DNA from: Terfezia claveryi
Taxonomy: Eukaryota > Ascomycota > Pezizomycetes > Pezizales > Pezizaceae
Direction of reading: 5' to 3'
Assembly: GCA_015179025.1 (NCBI GenBank)
Contig: WHUX01000026.1
Span: 248,001 to 312,000 of the forward strand
Length of the DNA stretch: 64,000 bases
Below are positions 1 to 12,665 of this stretch, piece after piece. The translations under genes were made by a program, and so were the position numbers. The notes beneath the pieces were generated by a model. It made no database searches, was not told where the DNA came from, and saw only the letters and a list, made by a program, of their open reading frames with translations. The first letter of the stretch is position 1. Each line of letters starts with the position of its first letter.

Positions 1-1044
1 CCAGCTAAAGCTGTTCTTGTGCCTTCCTCCTCCTCCGACTTCGGGTCGGCTTCGTTATCCTTTTGCAATAAGAAGGTAGCTGGTGTAGCGGCCAGAGGCT
101 GTATTATCCTGTCGGTCTTCCCGACCTTCTCTTCCGGAGAGAGATCATCCTCCTCCTCCTCTTCCCCCGGACACGAGGCTACCTCCTCCACTGGGGTACT
201 CGGAGTGCCCTTCCCACGCCTTCCCGAGACTGAAGTCACAGCGCGCTTTCGTGATCCCCCCGACATTGCACTCGTATTCCCCCCATTCAGGTTGCCCGCA
301 CCTAAGGTCCACGACGCTGTGCTCGATGATGCAGCTGACCCAGCATCGGATGGCAGCCGTGTGTGAGACATGGCATACGGAAGCGTGGTGAATCTCCGAA
401 CAGGTATGTGAGTGGAACACCTCCCACGAATATTATGGCATGCAGGTCAATTGGAGCTTCGTGTGAATATTCCTATATGCCGCCTGCTTAGCTATAGTGT
501 TACTGGCCTCATGTTCTGGAGCTGGTTCATGAGAACTGAAGCTGGATTCGGTGGAGGTGAAATTAACTAAACGAACTCACCGTGCTGCACAAATATATAT
601 GTAAATGCGCAAGCATTTGTATTGCGAGTTACGTAAGTAGCAAGCACTCTTAATGTACACGTCAATTTTCGAAGAAATCCAGCATCTGTACCAGCACCCG
701 TCCTGTATGCGTATGCTGAACGGCACCGTCCTGTATCTGTCCTGTATGCTGTACCGGCACCGTTCTCTATGCTGTACCGTACATGTACCGCATGCTTTGT
801 TGTGCGGCACCCTACTTACCCCCCCACACCACAATGAAAGGAGCCTCGCCTCGTGGGAGACAGCTTGACGTCTGTGTTCGAGAAACCTGCAGCAGAGCCG
901 CAACCTCAGACCTCTAGAGAGTTGTATTGAGTGTTTCTAGGCAGCATAGCTCCGGGGTCAGCCTACACGCCTTGCTTCCATTGTACCCTCGTTGCATCCC
1001 CTCGATACCCACGGATACCAAACGTCTTCGATTCTCTTTGAACC
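1..1044. other. Window edge and upstream spacer; no supported gene
   Basis: No gene could be supported here. Overlapping open frames on both strands at 19-420 are Ser/Pro- or Gly-rich. The minus frame (420 to 145) has several Cys and Trp residues and might be the 5' part of a gene, but I do not recognise it. Around 690-800 there are degenerate repeats built from CTGTATGCTGTACCG-like words. The stretch just before 1045 should contain the promoter of the gene starting there. Confidence 0.4.
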
Positions 1045-3079
1045 ATGCCTCCTCCGCTCAACTCCAAGAGCAGTCAGAGAGCGTCAACACGGCGAATGGT
1101 AGATGTCACAGAAAAGGTATTGCGAGGGGTATATGAACCAACATTCAAAAGTTGCAGCTGGGCGACTGCAGGTGAGGAGCCCCTTTGAATACGGCTTGAG
1201 CGTGAGGCTAATAACCGCTGCTGAGGCAGGTGAAATTTACCAGGCACTCAAAGCAACGGGCTTTGATGAGCAAAGAGCCATTGACAAGCTCAATTCAGAC
1301 CGACCAAAACAACCAACGAACAATGCCGCAACTGAAATACTTGGGAGATTCGGGTTGGAACCTGATCCAGAGGACGGTGCAGAGGAAAGGCCGGAACAGA
1401 GGATAGCCTCAGCTTCAAAAAGGGCATCTCCTATTCCAGATCCTCGAGCCGAGTATCAAATGTCGAAGAGACCTCGCAGAAATGCTCCACGAAAACCCAT
1501 GGCAAACAACTCGCGAGCCACACCCATAGTTATCCAAGATGAGGAAGACGAAATTAGCGATAGTAGCCAACAGCTACCTCCACCGCCTCAAGAACCACCA
1601 CTAGCATTCACAAATGGAGCGAGTTCATCTCCTAGCTCCTTAGACTCTGTCACCGACCCTATGGAGCCATGGATGATGGATGTGGATTCTGCTCATCCGA
1701 CTCCATGCAAGAAGCCTATACTATTTACTAATGACTCCTCCCCTACAAAAGTCAACCCTGCTCCTAGAGCGCTCCTTTCGCCCCGCCCAATGCAAACAAC
1801 GCAAGCATCTATTAGGAACTACATACTACCTGTTTCCCCCCAGCGGCGAGGTGTTGATCCTGCTCAGATCGCTTCTACGGTACAGGGATTACCCTCTCGT
1901 TCGAACCGTGATGTGTGGAGAAGTAAGGTTCGACCCTCAACACCTGGGCCCCCGAACCAAATTTTCCCCGAGTGTAATACCCCTAGCTCTGAGAACACTT
2001 CAGCCCCAGCATCAGCAACCATCACTACTGTGAGTTCGGACTCTGACGAAGGAGATGAAAAAAAGGGACAAAGCCTGCCACAAACTGATCTCAGTAGCCT
2101 GGCGCCCCAACGTAAAAGGGTAGGATATGAGGTTTTTAATGACGATAGTTACCATGGCCCAATATATTCGTCACCATTTCCACATAAGAAAATTGGCCAG
2201 GGAAACTCTAAAGCAGAGGCATTGCCGAAGCACAGCACTTCTCCAGCGTTTTTATCAAGCTTGAAGCAGGAGGAGTTCTGGGGGAGAAAAGCATCACCAG
2301 GCATTATGGAGGGTAAAGAAGAAATACCGCAGGTCAATCCAGTCAAACCCAACCTAAGTGATGTACCCACACTGCCAGCGCCACCACTATCTCTCTCACC
2401 AATCAAGGGAAAGGAAAAAAGGCCAACTATTGAAGTGCTCATAGAGAGAACAGCGCAAGGAGTTGATGGTCCTTCAAAGTCGAAAGAGGAAGTTAGAGGA
2501 GGAAGGGCTCCTCGGGATTTTCGTGATGAAATCCCGTCATCACAACCGTCACCGCCACCGGTTAGCAGGCATACTACCCCGACCCCAGAGTTGGAAAAAT
2601 TACAATGTGTTATTGAAGTACATGGAGGCATGCGGGATACAAGGTACAAGCGGGCGATGGAACAGGCTATGAATGCTAGACAGGCGTCGTCGGAGCTTAG
2701 TGAGCTTCCGTTCATACCGTCTTCGCCTGATAGGCCCAAGAAGAGGCAGGATGTTGAGCTGGTTGATGATGATGATGATGAGGAGGAGGATGATGATGAT
2801 GAGGCAGAGGAGGAGGAGAGTATTGAAGAGCTGTCCCCGCCGCCGGCGGTGAAGAAAATCAGTAGTAATAAACCAAAGAGATCGGCTCCGAGGGGCCGTG
2901 GGGTGGCTATTGCGAGGAAGAAGGAGAAGACTTCGGGGAACGGAAAGAAGGCGGGTACTAGTAAGTGGTGGGTTACTGTGGCTCAGGATGAGGAAGGGGC
3001 AGAGCGGGAGGAGGCGGTGAAGCAGGGGGAGGCCGTAATGATGACTAGAGAGAGGAGATGTAGAGTGGGGCGCGGGTGA
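1045..3079 (+). CDS. Disordered, acidic/basic nuclear-type protein with N-terminal UBA/CUE-like helix; 658 aa, one intron
   Basis: Two exons, 1045-1171 and 1230-3079, give 658 residues. The intron (1172-1229, 58 bp) has GTGAGG, a GCTAATAA branch-point-like word and CAG. It places the start at the ATG at 1045 rather than at a downstream start. Residues about 42-65 (GEIYQALKATGFDEQRAIDK) resemble the UBA/CUE-type helical motif that often binds ubiquitin; this is inferred from the pattern only. The rest is low complexity: Pro/Ser-rich stretches, Lys/Arg clusters, a long Asp/Glu run near residues 555-580 and a Lys/Arg-rich C-terminus, suggesting a nuclear, chromatin- or DNA-associated protein. 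No helicase or enzyme domain is visible. The family is not recognised, and further 3' splicing cannot be excluded. Confidence 0.72.
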
Positions 3080-6000
3080 TGGTGGGATTTGTGGGAATGA
3101 GGATGGGGACTTCTTCGTGTCTCTGTCACATTTTTCATATACGTGTTTGCAGAGTGAGTTTTCATAGTATGTAGCTTGCATGGTTATAGTAGGAGGTATA
3201 GATGTCTTGTCGCTGTGTTATTGTCTTCTCTTAAACGGTTCTTGGATTGGGGAGTTTTGTCTTAGCGTTAAGTTTTTTTTTTTTACAATACATATTTTGG
3301 CTATTTTTTCTTCTTTCCATTCTTCCTTCTCTTCTTCCTTCTCTTCTTCTTGGTTAGAGGTGGGGAAAGAGAGTGGTTAGGTATAATGTAGGTAGCTTGT
3401 AGTTAGCTTGGTTCTTGTATAGCTTTTTTTTTAGAAATAAGAAAACAGCTCAGCGGGCAGTATGATCAGCCATCCGGATTCTTGTTTAGCTACTGTAGCC
3501 GTAGAGAACTGTCGATAGATTTACTTTATATTCGTGTATATATATGGAGTGCCCCACCCGGCTATTCTAACGTACTTAGTTTTGAATACTTGATTTCATG
3601 GTACATTCTTTGCTTTTGCCTTTCAGCCCACATACAATAGGTGCGGTTCAGGGTAACCGGTAACTTTGCTTGAACTAGCGATGGAGGAGAGAGATGAAGA
3701 TGGGTTTTTGCCTTAACTGGAGACTTGAGGGGAGGGGGAAGGTAGGGGTAGGGGTAACAAAAGATTGTTTATATGGTGTTGGCGTCGTGCTAGAGACTTT
3801 GAGTCCGAGGGTGCATGCTAGATGGGTAAGAAGAGATGATTAAAATAGAAATACAGTAGAGTCAAAAGTGTAATTACCCTGAAATTGACGCAAACTACTG
3901 CAAATAAGATTTACAGATGTTTTTCTTTTTTCTTTTTTTTTTTTTTCATAAGAAAAAATTTGTCAAAAAAAAAATTAACTGTATACTTGTGATACTGTAA
4001 GATTAAAATTCTAGATAATATACTTGAGGATCCCTAGTGTCAGAGTTTTAGATGATTTTGATATTGATGTATTGATGAACTAAATATGCAGTGAAATAAT
4101 CACCGTGTGTTATAACGGCCCTGGATTCCACCATATAATGACTCACGTGTCGCGAGCTGCATGTGAAGTGGGTTATTCAGCGACTCCACGCAGACACATA
4201 CCCTCCTTAGGAGATTCAAAAATCTTCCTAGCTAGTCATTAGACTTAGCTTTACTATGTACAGTATATACTGTATATGTTCTGGTCCGTTGCGCAATCCA
4301 GTCAATTCCAGTAATATCTATCACGCCCTAGGTTAATAACACTTTAATTTAGTTACTGGTATAAATATCGTGACGCTGGCGTATGCTCCCAGGGGCCGAA
4401 ACCTGAAAAAAAGACATCCATTCAACTGTATAACTATCGTTCAATCTATCTGATTCGCCACTCCGCCGCCACCCAGTTAGCCCTTTCGAGCAGGAGTGGT
4501 GCTCAGAATCCGCCACACTACGTCACACCCTGTATAGCTGAAGAGCTACTTCTGTTGGTGTGGCTGGTAGGTACGGCATACCGCATCATACCGGCTGCAT
4601 ATGGCCTACATATATGGTCGGTGGCGCAAGCGGGTCTTCAGACAGATGCTCTTCTTCTTCTCCTTCTCCTGCGTCAGGAATTGTTATTTATAGTTGCGGA
4701 TTCTATCTAAGAACCGTGTTCTAGTTCCATAGGGACTTGCAAATCTGCTATAATCGCCTTCAACTACAAAACTTGCAATTTTACAGACGGACATTGATGA
4801 TTTTGGTATTACAGTGACAAACCTTTATTGTTATTGTTTTAAACCGGACAGATGTATGAACTGGACGTGACTTATGAATCCCAGGAATAAAAGAAATATA
4901 TACATAGAAAATTGATTACATAGCTGAACCGGACAGGGGTAGGTAGTAAATATTTGAGCCCGCCGTCTTGATGCTCGCTTTACTACTTTTGCAAGGCTCA
5001 TATTTATATCTAGATATAGTTAATTAGTTTAACTTATTTCAATGAGAATGAAACTTACTCTATGAAGCTGTTTCATCATAAGTCCCAAATATCTATAACT
5101 TTGCCATGCTTCTCTTAATTCTTATACATATGAGCCCTTCACCTTGGCTGACAAATACGATGACGGAGCTTAAATACAGACTTAACTACCCCCCAGAAAA
5201 TCTCTCTTCCTGAGAGTTCTTCAATTATTGGAACTCGAACTGCATGTGCACATTCAATCAATTCTACTAGCAAGGCCTCGAATATTGGATAGACCGGTGC
5301 TCTCTGCCCTTTTTAATGCGTCCTCCACCCCCTAACCAGGTGGATTCTTTATAATCTTAACCGACATTATAGACCTTAGTTTGTAAGAGTGACTGTCAGG
5401 TTGCTTTCCAGTATAGTGCTTATCGTCGTGGTATTGAGTTGGAGGGGTTTTTTTTGCCCCACTCACGCAAAATTGTTAAAATGACGGCATACAAGAAGGC
5501 AGCCATGCCAAGGACGCTAGACGGGACAGCATTATAGTAGCTACCGGCACTCCGTACTTCATATAAGTACAGACCCTAGACAATACGTCGAATACCTCAA
5601 CAAACCCACTGGATTACATGAAAACAAAAATGAAGCTATATATAGAAGAAGTTATTGGGCAAAGGGAATGTAAATAAATCCAAAGTGATGGAGTAGTGAA
5701 AGCTAGCTATGAATAACAGCAGAAACCCAGTCAAGCATACTTTGCTAAATAAATGACTCCCAGCTGGCTGTACGTGCTTGAATAGTCTCGATCAGTTGCT
5801 TGAACAATATCTTGCCCTCCAGGATAGCTAGGGTAACCTACAAATCCCACGTGTACCTATACATTGGAACTGAGGTTACGGACCTTTTAGTGCAGGGAAG
5901 TTAAACTATCAATTGGACTGATAGACAGTAATATCAAAAAGGTTCCCCCTTACTGTGAAAAGATGATTGGTAAGTATAACAAGACATTGGATCTGTATAT

Positions 6001-7831
6001 TGCAGGAGATGGTTGGGATGAAATTTGTGGCTGCCCTTAAGCAGATAAGGAACCAAGGCCATTTTTGCAAAATCTTGTTCAGAACATGAGAAAGGAGAAT
6101 GAACCTTCTGCATTTGCTTATAGGACATTCATATTTGAGTTTGTGGAGAGAATTAATGAATACACGAGGGTCTTTATGTTACTGCAAGCTTCCTCGGATA
6201 AGATAGGAGATAAGCTCTGCAAAATCGACATTTATAACATAGAATCAACTGCTTTATATCTTGTCGGATCTGAAGAAGGAAGCATTGAACATATGCACGA
6301 AGGATGACTTAAATGAGTAAGCTTTTGGAAGGCAAAGAAGCAGATAGAGACGAACTCCGCGGTCAAAATCCTCAAAAAGCCCCTTACAGCTCTTGGAAGA
6401 CGATCTTCACATTTATTATTAACTCTTGAATTTTCTATTCCGCATCATTATTATCCGATACTTCATCGTGGAAGCAATTCAAAAAAAAAGAAAAAAACAA
6501 TAAGCATTCTTCAACTTCAAATTCCTCCCGTCCTCCAGATAACTTTCCCTCATAGTCTTTTTCCTCCAAAGTCTTGAGAAACTCAGCAAACATCTCATAA
6601 AACCGAGTGCACCAGTTTAATGATTCGATGCAACTACTGCTGCATGCGCATTCACTGCGTCTATGGTCGGCTTGTAACCTGAACAAATATATATTAGTCT
6701 TAGATATCCCAAAAACTTGGTATAAAAGTGCTTTCCGAAATCAACCGATTCCCTAACTTGTCCCTCTTAAATGTTGATAAAAAAATGGTCTCAATACATG
6801 ATACAAATCCAGCGAAACCATTGAGTTGGTAATACAGTCTTCGAGTGATGCTATCTTAACGTCCCAATTTCCCTCTCTTCCAAGGTGGCCAATCTCTCTT
6901 CGAACTGGCTTCGCTCGCTTCTGTAATCATGTGTACCGGTATTCAAGTCCTCAAAGATTGCCTATGCAAAGATGCGGCCCCACAGTTTCAATAAAGGTCA
7001 TCCGTCTCCAGTGCATTTCGAAGTGAAGTTTTCGCGTCGTCCTTCATCGCCTTCTCATCACAAACGTCGGATTCAACAGCTAAGTATGGCATCGTATACG
7101 GGAGTTTCTTTTGCCACACCAGAATCCGATTTCATGGATAATTGCAGTTCTTGCGCCCTTAATCCACTTTTCTTAACCTTCCTGAACTCTGCCTTAGAGA
7201 GCGTGTTGATGAATGACTTGACTCGCCGCCTACCCATCCCTATATACTCTACTGTGACATAGCTACTGAACCCTAGCCGCTGGCAAATTTGAGGAAAGGA
7301 AAAACCTTGCTCATAAGTGTAGGATGATGTGTGAAGACACGCTTCTCTTACTCTGGCTTGATCTTCTCTAAGTCTATCCTAAGCGGAATATGACCTTTAA
7401 GGTGCCAACCAGCTCTATCTATCATCTAAGATAACTTCTTATGCATGCAGCCAAGTGGTACAGAGTACTAGCTACCACAATTAAGTAAGTAATTATGTAC
7501 GTACCCCCTTGTAGTGTGTTGTGTGTAAGAAGAAGCTTGTATTCTCAATGTAATCTCAAAATATTATTGCTGTGGCACAGTAATATAAAATATATGTATA
7601 TCCGTATTCCATTTCTATACATAGGTACCTATACAGTACATCCCACGTGCCGACCCCCCTCCCTCTTCCCCGCCAATCTCCTGCTCCCTACATATACCTG
7701 TACATCATCTTGAACTCAGATAACCGTGCCGTGCCATTATTGACCCTTCCCAATCACAATCACCCACACCAGCCGTATGGTCCATTTCCATTGCCGTCCC
7801 TCTTGCCGCGACGTTGCCCCCTCTCACAGCC

Positions 7832-7864
7832 TACCCCGGTGTGCCAACCAGACTATACCCCGGT
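7832..7864 (+). repeat. Micro-insertion copy 1: 15 bp with 9-bp direct repeats
   Basis: The insert GTGCCAACCAGACTA (7841-7855) lies between two copies of TACCCCGGT (7832-7840 and 7856-7864). The fixed end CAACCAGACTA abuts the right repeat. It belongs to the family described in the findings. Confidence 0.8.
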
Positions 7865-7949
7865 AAAGATTTGCACAGCTGGATCGGGAGTCGCTTCGGC
7901 AGCTGTAGGTATCTTGGCGAAATTGCATTCCACGTGAAGATATACCAAC

Positions 7950-8062
7950 GTGCGTACATATACATACATATATATATCTATATATTAATGTATGTATGTA
8001 TGTACAGTATATAGTATGTATGTATGTATGTATGTATGTATGCGCGTATGTATGTATGGTAG
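7950..8062. repeat. ATAC/GTAT microsatellite
   Basis: Runs of (GTAT)n and ATAC/ATAT with small interruptions extend from about 7950 to 8062. This is simple-sequence DNA and is unlikely to code. Confidence 0.9.
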
Positions 8063-8982
8063 CTAAGTAGGTATGGGTAATGGTCTACTAGAGCTGTACG
8101 TATACTTTGGCCCGCCAACTGACTTGATCCTGATGGAGTCTGCATGACATTGACATCTGTCAAAGCTGGAGATGGGATGCCTGGAACTGGGGGATATAGC
8201 TGATTTCTAATCAGCCTATACTGTAAGCCCTCTCCTCATAATCCTTCCGGTAGCCCGACACGGGATCTGAATTCCGGATTTTATCTAATCCCTAGGGAAC
8301 CTACTCCACCACCCCCCACCCCCATTAGACGTTCCAACAAAAAAAAATAAAGCTCAAATCCCTTTCGGGAAAATTCTCTGCTATGGAGGGAAAATTCAAA
8401 GCCAACGGCTTACGGATACAGAGTACGTACATACAAAGCCTGCCTGCCTGCCTGCCCTGCCCTGCCCTACCCGGTGTAACGAGAGCATCAAAGAAAAAGT
8501 CGCTTAGATGTGTCCTAAATAGGTGCTAGTTATTCACTCGAGAGAGGTATTTTCTACGCCCCTGCGGGAAAAAAAAATATAAAAAAAAATAAAAAATAAT
8601 CAGTGGGTAATCAGGTAGTTAGTGGTACAGTGATGTTTACCATACTTACCGGCATTGGGGAATCGTGTGCCATACGCCTTCTACGGACTCTAGTTGGCGG
8701 CAGGAGCAAGCGGGAAGGGGAGGAGCTGCTGATACGGTGTAAAGCTTCATTATAATCAAGGGTCCCGGAGAGCTCGAGTTGGAATCATTCGAAAAAGAGA
8801 ACACTTACCAAGGGCTGATACCTATAAAAATACAAAAATACAAACGGTCGAAGGGCCATACGGGATAAGGCTGCTTAGAATCGACCACAGCAGGCTCAAG
8901 ATTATTATATCCCGCTTTGGCAGCTGCAGTGCCACTGCTCAAACATTTTCTCAACCCCAAAACATCTCGTATATATTACTTG

Positions 8983-10715
8983 ATGGACCACGGCGCTGAT
9001 GAATTCCGGGCGATGGTGGTGGCCACCTCCACCTCCACCCATCCCGGCATCGATATCGATCCCAACAATGACCATAATAGCTCCCGCACCATGACTGCCG
9101 TTGCTGAAGACGACTCCCACCACCTCCCCTCGCGGCCTGAGTCAATCCCCGATATCAAAAAATTCATTCCCATTGAAATAAACCCGGGTGACAAAGAACT
9201 CGATATTGAGAATTGTGTTGGTGCACTGGAGGATGACTCCCAATGGGAAGTCACCTGGCACAACGGCGACCTCGACCCAGACAACCCTCGCAGCAAGAGT
9301 AAACTCCAGAAATGGCTTGCTACCCTCGTGGTCTCCTTGGCCTCACTAAACGTAACCTGCACCTCCTCAATATACACCTCTGCCTACGGCCCCATAATGC
9401 GGGAATGGCCGGGTACACCCCCACTACTTGCCATTTCTGGGTTAAGTTTATATATTGCGGGATTGGGGTTTGGCCCTATGCTGCTTGCGCCGCTGTCAGA
9501 GTTTTTTGGGCGGCGGCCGATTTACCTCGTGAGTTTTTCGGCATTTACAGTGCTGTTGCTTCCGTCTGCACTGGCACCGTCGATAGCAGTGCTGCTGGTG
9601 TTTCGGTTCCTGACTGGGTTTGCGGGCTCGGCGCTTTTGAGTGTGGCAGGGGGCACGGTGGGGGATATGTGGGCGGGCCAGGAGCTCTCTGCGCCAATGA
9701 TGATTTATACTGTGTCGCCGTTCGTGGGGCCGACGCTGGGCCCGATGGTGGGGGGGTTTATTAATGGGAGTGGGGGGATGAGTTGGAGGTGGACGTTTTG
9801 GGTGATCATTATCTGGTCTGGGTTGATGCTCGCATCGTTGTTCTTTTTTGTTCCGGAGACATATCACCCGGTACTACTGCGGAACCGGGCAAGAAAGCTC
9901 AGGGAAGGGGAGGGGGGGGACCCAAGGTGGTGGGCGAGGCTGGAGAGGATGGATCGGAGTGTGGCAGAGACGGTTGTAAAGAGTTGTGCGAGGCCGTGGC
10001 TGTTGTTGGTGTGGGAGCCAATGGTACTGCTGTTGTGTATTTTTACGGCGGTATTGCTGGGGGTATTATATTTGTTTTTTCAGGCGTTCCCGCTGGTGTT
10101 TATCGGTCTGCATGGGATGACCTTGGAGCAGACGGGGTTGACGTTTCTAGGGCTCTTTGTGGGGATGGCGTTGGGGGTACTGACGGATCCATGGTGGAAC
10201 AGGTACTATAACTACCAAGTCACCGTGCTGGGGAGGAAGCTAATCCCGGAGCTGAGGCTCCCGCCGGCGGTGGCAGGAAGCGTGTTGGTGCCGATTGGGT
10301 TGTTTTGGTTTGGGTTTACATCGACGGCATCGGTGCATTGGATCTTGCCGATTATCGGGAGTATGTTCTTTGCAGTTGGGACGCTGCTTGCGTATTCGGG
10401 GGTGTTTACGTTCTTGGTCGAAGCGTACCCGGAGTATGCGGCGAGCGCATTGGCGGCGAATTCACTGCTGAGGAGCTCATTTGCGGCAGGGTTCCCGCTG
10501 TTTGGGGGGAAGCTGTATGAGGGTGTGGGGACGCAGTGGGGAGGAGTGATTCTGGGGTTTATTGCGGTGGCATTGGGGCCGTTCCCGTAAGTTTTGCAAG
10601 TATTCCTGGGTTTATTTAGATCTAGGTTGCTGACTTTGATGTGCGGTGCAGATATTTGTTTTATAGATATGGTGAGAAGATACGCAAACATAGCCGGTAT
10701 GCTAGGTCGGCCTGA
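8983..10715 (+). CDS. MFS transporter, DHA1 (drug/polyamine:H+ antiporter) family; 555 aa, one intron
   Basis: Proton-coupled efflux transporter of the major facilitator superfamily, expected in the plasma membrane. Exons 8983-10586 and 10652-10715 flank a 65-bp intron (GTAAGT..CAG). Splicing replaces an early stop with the family-typical end PYLFYRYGEKIRKHSRYARS. A hydrophilic N-terminus (about 115 residues) precedes TM1 after KSKLQKWLATLVV. Motif A is visible as APLSEFFGRRPIYL, motif C-like glycines as SPFVGPTLGPMVGGFI, and RWTFW plus VPETYHPVLLRNRARKLR are classic fungal DHA1 landmarks before the central loop. A C-terminal block (VEAYPEYAASALAANSLLRS) matches TM11. Length is normal for the family. 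The ATG at 8983 is the first in frame; no ATG lies further upstream in the open frame. The substrate cannot be told; Tpo1-like polyamine or drug efflux is the best guess. Confidence 0.93.
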
Positions 10716-11248
10716 GGATTCATGCATATGCGTTGAGAGGGTGGATCCTAGGGAAAATACCCTTTGCGATGTTTGTTTGTGCTTTCGATGCCCTGGTGTT
10801 TTTCTTTCTTTTCTTTCTGTCGTATTTCGGTTTCGTATTCATGGCTGCACCCATGCCGCCTCGGAGTTCAAATTTTGCATTCTTGGAGCTCAAGGTACAA
10901 TACTAATAATTTTATATCGCTTCTTTTTCTTCCTGTTGCATGCAAAAGGCATCTGCATCTGTATTGGGTCTTGTGGGGAAGGCGGGTTTTGGTGACATGG
11001 GATGTGCATCTGGCTTGCTTGACTGAATGATGATGCTGTATATATAAGAGTTATCATAATTCTGCAACGCAGATACGGTATAACGAAGCACTCGGAAGTT
11101 GAAGTTGAAGTGGAGGATAGTAGGTATAGGTGTAACAATGACACATGAATTTGAAGCAATTACTGAGCCCTGTTGGTCTTTGGTAGTCGTGAACGCGCTC
11201 CAGAACTTTGCATTTCAGGGTAAGGTCAGTGTAAAAGTTCACAGGTTC

Positions 11249-11306
11249 CGTGACTAGACTATTCGTGCTATATTTCACGTGACTAGGCTATTCTTGCTAA
11301 ATTTCA
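11249..11306. repeat. 29-bp tandem duplication with a CACGTG at the junction
   Basis: Units 11249-11277 and 11278-11306 read CGTGACTAGACTATTCGTGC.. and CGTGACTAGGCTATTCTTGC.., with a few substitutions. The junction forms TTCACGTGAC, an E-box-like palindrome. It lies 3' of the MFS gene. Function is unknown. Confidence 0.75.
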
Positions 11307-12237
11307 TATGATATCGTATCGCGCCAACCAGATTTGGCGCTATCTTGTTAGTGTCAAACTGCCTGCGGAATTTCACTCATCGAAACGTCGTCGTTTTTGT
11401 GATCAAATGTGCGATATGCAAGATAAATGATTAAACATCCAACAAAAAAAAACATATATGGGACGTGCGCTGATCCCACTCACACATATATTTTTATGCG
11501 GGAAGGATGTGCAAGGATGACATGACGCGGTGTTCGGGATCGAGGATTTCTGTTGCGGTGATGGAGATCGGGGTGTGTGTGTTGTTTTGGCGTGTGGGGA
11601 GGGGTGAAGGGGGGAGGGAATATATATATTATACTATATGGTGAGAGAATTTGTGAGGATGAATCCTGGGAGGGGCGAAATTGGATTCAGGGTAACCAGA
11701 CAAAATGGATCGAGACTGAGGCTTCGGTTGTGGCTTGCACACACCACTACTAGCCACGATGTACTGTAGAGAGATAGGCAGGACCAGCCAGATTCAAGAC
11801 TGGTCGCCGCATCTCTCTCCCCTTTGACATCTCCATCTCCTCCCCGCAAACCAATCAGAACTACTGTCCACCCCCCACAACCACCACAGTACCCGCTCCT
11901 CCCAGAAATTGCTTCTGTCGATCACCACTCAGCCGGTCCATGACGGCGATGTCTCATGTTAGCTAGGTAAGCCCCGGTAAAAACCCCGGCACCATGCCAT
12001 TGGCACGATAAGCCTCCACTTGCGAGATGTTCTGCAAGATAAAGTACGGCTGGCCTAACCACGGGCACGCAGGCACTGGAGTTGACCTGGTTGGCCGGAT
12101 TCCAAGGAGGCGGACGTTTTCTCGCATGCGACCCCTGGCAGGTGGCTGCAATTTTTTCTTATCTTGCGCTCAAGTGCTTGTAGGACCGATTAGCCTAAAC
12201 GGAATTGTTTGCGCTGTTACTATAATGTAAAGACTGC

Positions 12238-12265
12238 ACCTGCAACAACCAGACTAACCTGCAAC
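12238..12265 (+). repeat. Micro-insertion copy 2: 10 bp with 9-bp direct repeats
   Basis: The insert AACCAGACTA (12247-12256) lies between perfect copies of ACCTGCAAC (12238-12246 and 12257-12265). It is the shortest member seen, consisting only of the fixed end. Confidence 0.7.
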
Positions 12266-12665
12266 TACGGTGGTTGAAATGTTGATATCTCCCTGTTTTC
12301 TCGATCTTTGTTGTCGTGCCAGAGTACCTGTTGCAGTGGCCACAACATATTTCTGTTGAAAGGTGTGTGGTTGGTTGTCTGAAGTTTATGAAACCCCTTC
12401 CCCCCCTCCTCTTCCCCCAGTACCCCACCTCCAATACTCCACATTTCGTTGTTGTATATACCCCGTTGCGCCCTAAAAGCGTCCCTTCTTTCCTGACGTA
12501 GTCAACAAACTTACCAGTAGCACTCCCTAGAGAAAAATAGCTATCGGCTAGAATTTCCCCCAGTGCAGCCTTCACTGACTACCTAAGTTATTATAACAAT
12601 CAAGAAACAAACAAATTTCCAATTTTCAAGGAAACCACAGCAATAAGATACAAGTGGTTGATTAT

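Larger units (their letters stand above)
3080..8982. other. 5.9-kb AT-rich spacer with decayed or unrecognised open frames
   Basis: No convincing gene. A plus frame at 6065-6307 and a minus frame at 6686-6435 read like protein in composition but have no recognisable motif, and the surrounding 5.9-7.3 kb carries stops in every frame, so this may be a dead gene. Poly-T/poly-A tracts lie at 3920-3970, 8338-8350 and 8568-8600. A GCCTG/CCTGC tract lies at 8440-8470 just upstream of the MFS gene. A TACAGTATATACTGTA palindrome lies near 4259. Confidence 0.5.
10716..12665. other. Spacer between MFS and F-box genes
   Basis: No gene supported. It contains a perfect-length 29-bp tandem duplication (11249-11306), TA-rich stretches near 11620, and a micro-insertion at 12247. 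The short open frames here are overlapping and unlike any family. Confidence 0.5.

Noticed and set aside
2149..3181. Long minus-strand frames under the gene at 1045-3079
   Set aside because: They are shadows of the low-complexity acidic and basic repeats of the plus-strand gene.
7400..7412. GTGCCAACCAG near 7401 as another micro-insertion
   Set aside because: The match stops before the fixed end (CTCTA instead of ACTA) and no flanking direct repeat was found.
11321..11340. GCGCCAACCAGATTTGGCGC as a micro-insertion copy
   Set aside because: It is an imperfect palindrome of its own and lacks GACTA; the resemblance is probably chance.
12083..12098. CCTGGTTGGCC as an inverted micro-insertion copy
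   Set aside because: Only about 9 bases match and there is no direct repeat around it.
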